A stretch of DNA of 64,000 nucleotides from Actinomycetota bacterium (lineage in GTDB: Bacteria; Actinomycetota; Actinomycetes; S36-B12; GCA-2699445), in the NCBI GenBank assembly GCA_029978705.1, contig JAPOIY010000012.1, forward strand, positions 1 to 64,000. The letters run 5' to 3'. This document shows, one piece after another, positions 59,400-64,000 of this stretch. The translations under genes were made by a program, and so were the position numbers. Numbering within the stretch: the stretch's first letter is position 1; the number at the start of each line of letters is the position of its first letter. The notes under the pieces were generated by a model. It was not told the DNA's origin and searched no databases. It worked only from the letters and a program-made list of their open reading frames with translations.

Positions 59400-60095
59400 T
59401 CAGCAACTGAACGCGACGCTCGCGGCGCGGCGCGCCAAGGGACGCAGTTCCCGCACCAGCGCGGGTACGGATCTGGCCTGGCGGGCACACAGGTCGTCGG
59501 CGATGCACGTCAGCCACCACACCCGCAGCGCCGTGCCGCTGACCTCGACGGCCCGCGGGTCCACGCCCGGCGCCGGCAGCGGGTCGGCCATCTCCCGCAG
59601 CAGCGCCACCTGCGCCAGGGCCGCGTCGTCGGGTTCCAGGCCCGGCAGCGCTGCGGTCACGTCGGCCATCGCGGTGCGCATGAGGCTGCGGGCCTCCGCC
59701 AGGGTGCCCAGTGCGTCGCCGGGCACGGGAGCGCCGGGCAGCACCTGCCAGGTGGTCGCGGTCACCGGGACGAGAGCCGAACAGTGGGGGGAGGTGACCA
59801 GGGCCGCGCCGGCGGCCAGAGCCGCCCGGGTGGTCGGGGGCGGGCCGGGCAGCCCGGCCGGGTCGCCAGGCTCGGTGAGGCGCACCGCCACCTGCGTCAC
59901 TCCGTCGCGGCGCAGCCGCCCGATGGCGGGCAGCCAGGTCTCCCGGTTCCCGTCCGGGAACCCGACGGAGCCGGTCAGCTGGTCGGCGCCGGTGTCGCCG
60001 GGCACCCGGCCCGCCAAGACCGCGTTCAACCACCACGCCGTCTGCCCGGCGGCCGCCGCCCGGCGGATCCGTTCCGCGCAGCTCACCTCTGTCAC
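59400..60095 (-). CDS. Conserved-looking hypothetical protein
   Basis: A 231-residue cytosolic, Ala/Leu-rich protein with no recognised motif. It has predicted alternating helices and strands: 'TAWWLNAVLAGRVPGDTGADQL', 'PHCSALVPVTATTWQVLPG' and 'LRVWWLTCIADDLCARQ'. The GTG start and a TAAGGT hexamer eight bases upstream support expression. It is divergent from an ABC ATPase gene across 36 bp, and its end is 20 bp before serB in the same direction. Homologues beside serB in related genomes would be the best hint; none is recalled. Confidence 0.7.
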   Translation of the reverse strand: MTEVSCAERIRRAAAAGQTAWWLNAVLAGRVPGDTGADQLTGSVGFPDGNRETWLPAIGRLRRDGVTQVAVRLTEPGDPAGLPGPPPTTRAALAAGAALVTSPHCSALVPVTATTWQVLPGAPVPGDALGTLAEARSLMRTAMADVTAALPGLEPDDAALAQVALLREMADPLPAPGVDPRAVEVSGTALRVWWLTCIADDLCARQARSVPALVRELRPLARRAASVAFSC

Positions 60096-60103
60096 GGGCG
60101 TCC

Positions 60104-60123
60104 ACCTTAGTCACCGGTAGGCT
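60104..60123. promoter_or_regulatory. Interlocked divergent -10 hexamers
   Basis: On the minus strand TAAGGT (60104-60109) lies eight bases before GTG 60095. On the plus strand TAGGCT (60118-60123) lies eight bases before GTG 60132. The two core promoters share a spacer of less than 40 bp, so the two genes probably compete for, or are jointly controlled through, this region. Confidence 0.4.
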
Positions 60124-60131
60124 GGCTCACC

Positions 60132-60914
60132 GTGACGACAGTGGTACGCACTGCCGCGGCCACCGTCCGCCGCGGGGACCGCGACATCGTGGCCGACGTG
60201 ACCTGGACGGTGGACACCGACCAACGCTGGGTGGTGCTCGGCCCCAATGGCGCCGGCAAGACGTCGCTGCTCGACCTGCTGGCCACCTCGTCGCACCCGA
60301 CCAGCGGCACCGTGGAGATCCTCGGCGAGCCGATGGGGCTCACCGACATCTTCGCCCTCCGTCCGGCGATCGGAGTGGTGTCCGGCCGCACGGCCTCCCT
60401 CATCCCCGAGCGGGAACTGGTCAGCGACGTCGTGATGACGGCGGGATGGTCGGTGGCGGGCCGGTTCCGCGAGGAGTACGCGTCGATGGACGTCGACCGG
60501 GCCGCCCACCTGCTCGACATCATGGGGATCGAGCAGTTGGCGCAGCGCCGGTTCGGCACCCTCTCCGACGGCGAACAGAAACGGGCGCTCGTCGCCCGCG
60601 CGCTGTTCCCCGACCCGGAGATGCTGCTGCTGGACGAGCCCGCGGCCGGGCTGGACCTCGGGTCCCGCGAGAGTCTTGTGGAGCGGCTCGGCGACCTGGC
60701 TGCCGACCCGGCTGCCCCCGTCCAGGTGATGATCACCCACCACGTGGAGGAGATTCCCCCCGGCTACACCCACGCCCTGCTGATGCGGGACGGCCGGGTG
60801 CTCGAGCAGGGACAGATCGACCAAGTGCTGACCGACGAGAACCTCACCCGCACGTTCGACGTCCCGCTGTCCGTGCGGCGGGTGTTCAATCGCTACTGGG
60901 CCTTCGCGACCTGA
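60132..60914 (+). CDS. ABC transporter-like ATP-binding protein
   Basis: A 260-residue stand-alone ABC ATPase: Walker A 'LGPNGAGKTSLLDLL' (~residues 36-50), signature 'LSDGEQKRALVARAL' (Asp replacing Gly), Walker B 'MLLLDEPAAGLDLGS', H-loop 'MITHHVEEIPPGYTH'. No permease gene is adjacent. The sequence resembles the ModF/YlmA-like ATPase group, which is also found without membrane partners, so a non-transport role is possible. Start GTG. A rRNA methyltransferase gene follows 6 bp later. Confidence 0.9.
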   Translation: MTTVVRTAAATVRRGDRDIVADVTWTVDTDQRWVVLGPNGAGKTSLLDLLATSSHPTSGTVEILGEPMGLTDIFALRPAIGVVSGRTASLIPERELVSDVVMTAGWSVAGRFREEYASMDVDRAAHLLDIMGIEQLAQRRFGTLSDGEQKRALVARALFPDPEMLLLDEPAAGLDLGSRESLVERLGDLAADPAAPVQVMITHHVEEIPPGYTHALLMRDGRVLEQGQIDQVLTDENLTRTFDVPLSVRRVFNRYWAFAT

Positions 60915-60920
60915 GGGCCG

Positions 60921-61721
60921 ATGCGACCCGACGACGGTGTCATCCGGCTGACCGGTCCCGATGACCGGCTGCGCGACTACACGGACCTGACCGACGTGGC
61001 CCTGCGCCGGGTGCGCGAACCCGAGCAGGGCCTGTTCATGGCGGAGAGTCTGCCCGTGATCGACCGCGCGCTGGCGGCCGGGTACCGGCCCCGCTCGGTA
61101 CTGACGGCCGAGCGGTGGCTGCCCGACGTCGTGGCGGTCCTGGCCGACCACGGCCGCGCCGGGACCGAGGTGTTCGTAGCCCCCGACGACGTCATCGCCT
61201 CGACGACGGGTTTCCGGATGCACCGCGGTCCGATGGCGGCGATGGCCCGCCGGCCGCTGCCGCCGGTGGGGCCGACGGTCGCCGGCGCCCGGCTGGTGCT
61301 GGTACTCGACGGGCTGGTGGACCACACCAACGTCGGTGCCGCGTTCCGCTCGGCAGCCGCGCTCGGCGTGGGCGCGGTCCTCGTCACGGCCACGTGCGCC
61401 GACCCCCTGTACCGGCGCAGTGTGCGCGTCTCGATGGGGACCGTCTTCTCCGTTCCGTGGACCCGCACAGACACATGGGACACCGATCTGCCGGGATTCC
61501 GGACGGTCGCGCTGACTCCGGCTGCCGACGCGACCGCCATCGGCGCCGTGCCGCGGGACCGCCCGTTGGCGCTGATCGTGGGGACCGAAGGCCCCGGGCT
61601 GCCGGCCGAGATGCAGCGGCGTGCCGAGGTGCGGGCCCGGATCCCGATGTCCGGCGGGGTGGACTCCCTGAACGTCGCGGCCGCCGTCGCCGTCGCGGTC
61701 TACGCGCTGGCGTCGGCCTGA
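60921..61721 (+). CDS. TrmH/SpoU family RNA 2'-O-methyltransferase
   Basis: A 266-residue SPOUT methyltransferase. The N-terminal substrate-binding segment 'RVREPEQGLFMAESLPVIDRAL' precedes the catalytic knot domain: motif 1 'LVDHTNVGAAFRSAAALGVGAVLVT', motif 2 'LIVGTEGPGLP' and motif 3 'RIPMSGGVDSLNVAAAVAVAVY'. It would methylate ribose in rRNA or tRNA using S-adenosylmethionine. The exact nucleotide is not deducible, and in some actinobacteria relatives (Tsr-like) give antibiotic resistance. It follows the ABC ATPase closely. Confidence 0.92.
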   Translation: MRPDDGVIRLTGPDDRLRDYTDLTDVALRRVREPEQGLFMAESLPVIDRALAAGYRPRSVLTAERWLPDVVAVLADHGRAGTEVFVAPDDVIASTTGFRMHRGPMAAMARRPLPPVGPTVAGARLVLVLDGLVDHTNVGAAFRSAAALGVGAVLVTATCADPLYRRSVRVSMGTVFSVPWTRTDTWDTDLPGFRTVALTPAADATAIGAVPRDRPLALIVGTEGPGLPAEMQRRAEVRARIPMSGGVDSLNVAAAVAVAVYALASA

Positions 61722-61852
61722 ACGGGGTCTCTGCTGCGTGCCCATGGGATCGGCACCCTCGCGTTCCGGGGTCACCGCGGCACCGACTCCGGGTATTCCT
61801 CGCCAAGCCGCCCGCGGCACGCCAGGATGGGACGGCACGGTGAGGAGGCGAC

Positions 61853-62392
61853 ATGTCGGCCGACATGACCGAGACCCAGGGGTCGTGGCTCACGCCCGAC
61901 GAGATGCAGCAGGCACGCGACCGGGTGCCGGTCGTGTACGTCGACGCGGTGCCCGTGCGGGTGGACGACCGCGGGCTGGTGACCGAGATCGGGCTGCTCC
62001 TCGCGGCTACCGACGACGGCATGCTGCGGCGGATGTTCGTGTCCGGTCGGGGGCGGAAGGGCGAGCGGATCCGCGACGCCCTCATGCGGCACCTGGAGAA
62101 GGACCTGGGTCCCCTGGCGCTGCCCCGCATCCCCGCGACACCGCAGCCGTTCACCGTCGTCGAGTACTTCCCCGACCCGGGCGTCACCGGCTTCGTGGAC
62201 GAACGCCAGCACGCCGTGTCGCTGGCCTATGTCGTGCCCGTGGCCGGGGAGTGTCGGCCGTCCCAGCAGGCGCTGGAGATCGCCTGGCTGACCCCCCTGG
62301 AGGCGTTCAGCCCCGACGTCCTGGTCGAACTGAGCGGCGGCCGGGACCGGCTGCTGCGGATGGCCATGGCCCACTGCGGGGTGCTGCCGTGA
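61853..62392 (+). CDS. DUF4916 (NUDIX-like) family protein
   Basis: A 179-residue protein matching the actinobacterial DUF4916 family: 'WLTPDEMQQARDRVPVVYVDAVPVR', 'GLVTEIGLLLA' and 'ALEIAWLTPLEAFSP'. The fold recalls NUDIX proteins, but the classical GX5EX7REUXEEXGU box is not evident, so hydrolase activity is doubtful. The start has GTGAGGAGGCGAC upstream. It overlaps pta by four bases (GTGA). The function is unknown. Confidence 0.85.
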   Translation: MSADMTETQGSWLTPDEMQQARDRVPVVYVDAVPVRVDDRGLVTEIGLLLAATDDGMLRRMFVSGRGRKGERIRDALMRHLEKDLGPLALPRIPATPQPFTVVEYFPDPGVTGFVDERQHAVSLAYVVPVAGECRPSQQALEIAWLTPLEAFSPDVLVELSGGRDRLLRMAMAHCGVLP

Positions 62393-64000
62393 CCGCTCCC
62401 GCGGTCTACGTGATGTCCCTGGAGCCGGAGAGCGGCAAATCGCTGGTGAGCTTCGGGGTGATGGAGGCGGCCGCGGCGGCCACCGGCCGGATCGGCTACT
62501 TCCGTCCCGTCGTGGCGGCAGGCCCCCCGGACCGCATCGTCGAGAGCATGCGCGCCCGCTTCCGGCTGGCGCAGACCTACGACCAGTCCTACGGCGTCAC
62601 CACCGACCGCACCCGCGGGGTGGGCGAGGCCGTCGACCCGGAACTCGTGCACACGGTGCTGGCCGCCTACGAACAGTTGTCGGAGCAGTGCGACGCGGTG
62701 GTGATCGAGGGCACCGACTACAGCGGGGCGTCCGCCGCGTTCGAGTTCGCCCTGAACTCCGACATCGCCGCCCACCTGGGCGCGACCTGCATCATCGTCA
62801 TGCGCGCGCACGCCCACCGCCCCGACCAACTCTCGGGCGCCATCGACGCGGTGCGCACCAGCCTCCGGGACCGGCACATCCCCATCGCCGGTTTCGTCAT
62901 CAACCGCGTGCCGGCCGACGAGCTGGACGTCTTCCGGGCCGCCACGTCGGGTATCACCGAGTCGGTGTGGGTGATCCCGGAGGCCCCGGACCTGGCGCGC
63001 CGCACGATGCAGGACATCGCCACGGCGCTGGACGCGACGGTCCTGGCCGGCGACGAGGAGGCCATGGGTCGCGATGTGCACCACATCGTCGTCGGTGCCA
63101 TGACGTTGCCGCACCTCCTGGAGCGTCTGGAGCCGCAGTCGCTGCTGGTGACACCCGGCGACCGCGCCGACGTGATCGTGCTGGCCCAGGCGGCGCGCTA
63201 CAGCGCCACCGTGCCCCCGATCGCCGGACTGCTGCTGACCGGCGGCTACCGGCCGGACCCGGCCATCACGCGGTTCAGTGCAGGCCTGGGGGAGCGGTCC
63301 CTGCCGATCCTGCTGACCGAGAGGGGCACGTACGAGACCGTGGACGCGGTGGGGCGCACTCACAGCACTCTCGAATCCGGCGACGAGCGACGCCTGGCGG
63401 CCGCGGTCCGCCTGTTCGAGGACAATGTCGACTTCCAGGACCTCGTGGCCAGCGTGCTGGGGTCGCAGTCCGCGGTCGTGACCCCGGTCATGTTCGAGCG
63501 GCGCCTCGTGGCCCGCGCGCGGGAGAGCCGGCGGCGGATCGTGCTGCCCGAGGGAGGCGACGACCGCATCCTCCTGGCGGCCGACCAGATCCTGCGCCGC
63601 GACGCCGCGGAAATCACGCTGCTCGGCGACCCGGAACTCCTGGCCGCCCGCAGCGGGGCGCTGGGCATCGACCTGACCGCGGCGCAGATCGTCGACCCCC
63701 GCTCCGACCCGCGGCGCGCCGAGTTCGCCGACATCATCCACGAGATCCGGGGCAGCCGGGGCATGAGCCACGAGACCGCCTTCGACCTGGCGGCCGACGA
63801 GTCCTGGTTCGGCACGCTGATGGTGCACACCGGGGCGGTCGACGGCATGGTCAGTGGGGCGGCCCACACCACCGCCGACACCATCCGTCCCGCGCTGCAG
63901 ATCATCCGGACCGCACCCGGCATCTCCGTGGTGTCCAGCGTGTTCCTGATGGCGATGGCCGACCGCGTCCTGGTCTACGGCGACTGTGCCGTGGTCCCGG
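62389..64000 (+). CDS. pta: Phosphate acetyltransferase, truncated by the window edge
   Basis: At least 537 codons are visible, and the frame is open to the end of the window; the ORF track omits it for lack of a stop. The N-terminal BioD-like domain starts 'VYVMSLEPESGKSLVSFG' with a P-loop-like motif. A DRTGG domain follows around residue 220, and the PTA/PTB catalytic domain from ~370 ('RRIVLPEGGDDRILLAADQIL', 'GAVDGMVSGAAHTTADTIRP'). This is the long, ~700-residue Pta that interconverts acetyl-CoA and acetyl phosphate. GTG start inside the DUF4916 stop. ackA is expected downstream. Confidence 0.95.
   Translation, partial: MTAPAVYVMSLEPESGKSLVSFGVMEAAAAATGRIGYFRPVVAAGPPDRIVESMRARFRLAQTYDQSYGVTTDRTRGVGEAVDPELVHTVLAAYEQLSEQCDAVVIEGTDYSGASAAFEFALNSDIAAHLGATCIIVMRAHAHRPDQLSGAIDAVRTSLRDRHIPIAGFVINRVPADELDVFRAATSGITESVWVIPEAPDLARRTMQDIATALDATVLAGDEEAMGRDVHHIVVGAMTLPHLLERLEPQSLLVTPGDRADVIVLAQAARYSATVPPIAGLLLTGGYRPDPAITRFSAGLGERSLPILLTERGTYETVDAVGRTHSTLESGDERRLAAAVRLFEDNVDFQDLVASVLGSQSAVVTPVMFERRLVARARESRRRIVLPEGGDDRILLAADQILRRDAAEITLLGDPELLAARSGALGIDLTAAQIVDPRSDPRRAEFADIIHEIRGSRGMSHETAFDLAADESWFGTLMVHTGAVDGMVSGAAHTTADTIRPALQIIRTAPGISVVSSVFLMAMADRVLVYGDCAVVP

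Noticed and set aside
62389-64000. A frameshifted or missing gene at the right edge, since the ORF track shows only antisense frames
   Set aside because: Manual translation from GTG 62389 gives an open Pta frame to the end of the window. It is absent from the track only because no stop codon is reached.

Overview
The window is a gene-dense, high-GC chromosome segment from an actinobacterium. Markers for that assignment are RbpA, WhiA, OpcA, a SufR-led suf operon, DUF3099 and DUF4916 proteins, frequent GTG starts and many 1-4 bp stop/start overlaps. The gene order uvrC-rapZ-yvcK-whiA ... gap-pgk-tpiA-secG ... pgl-opcA-zwf-tal-tkt | ctaB ... ABC transporter ... sufR-B-D-C-S-U-T follows, from memory, the order in Mycobacterium tuberculosis and other Actinomycetes. 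The genus cannot be fixed from the sequence. No rRNA, tRNA, CRISPR array or insertion sequence was seen.

Layout. 0-2.2 kb (minus): start of an unseen gene, a TerC-like membrane protein, a small membrane protein and a metallo-beta-lactamase-fold hydrolase. 2.3-11.2 kb: uvrA, a Tat/lipobox Rieske protein, a secreted SGNH hydrolase, then uvrC-rapZ-yvcK-whiA. 11.3-15.7 kb: lower glycolysis (gap-pgk-tpiA), secG, rbpA and a cyclophilin lipoprotein. 15.7-18.3 kb: a divergent polyhydroxyalkanoate pair, a PhaZ-like depolymerase and a class II PhaC synthase. 18.3-25 kb (minus): the pentose-phosphate operon tkt-tal-zwf-opcA-pgl. 25.1-27.6 kb: two secreted surface proteins, one of visibly lower GC. 28-35.3 kb: haem A synthesis (ctaB, ctaA), a tyrosine phosphatase, an ABC-2 exporter, a 57-codon ORF with a 38-bp palindromic terminator, an HD-domain protein and a DUF222/HNH nuclease. 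35.3-42.8 kb: the suf Fe-S assembly operon, with an intein in SufB. 42.9-48.6 kb: a trypsin-like protease, a zinc metallopeptidase, an ABC-F protein, a small HTH protein and an ABC exporter. 48.7-53.7 kb: an FAD amine oxidase converging on an ATP-grasp/MFS/NTF2 operon. 53.7-60.1 kb: SURF1, DUF3099, TldE/TldD, SixA, SerB and a hypothetical protein. 60.1-64 kb: an ABC ATPase, a SpoU methyltransferase, DUF4916 and a truncated pta.

How the genes work together. Central carbon metabolism dominates: glycolysis, pentose phosphate, acetyl-phosphate and carbon storage. Cytochrome-oxidase biogenesis (ctaA, ctaB, SURF1) and Fe-S assembly sit alongside it. The suf operon appears autoregulated: a CAAC-N6-GTTG palindrome lies exactly across the predicted -10/start of sufR.

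Most notable observations. (1) The SufB intein keeps its splicing residues, but both LAGLIDADG motifs have Ala where the catalytic Asp should be, and a free-standing HNH gene lies just upstream of the operon. (2) A -10-like TANNNT hexamer sits 6-7 nt before the start codon of many genes, implying leaderless mRNAs. (3) A low-GC surface-protein pair has a structured leader. (4) A Pseudomonas-type PhaC/PhaZ pair is present. (5) An unassigned 57-codon ORF faces an ABC exporter.
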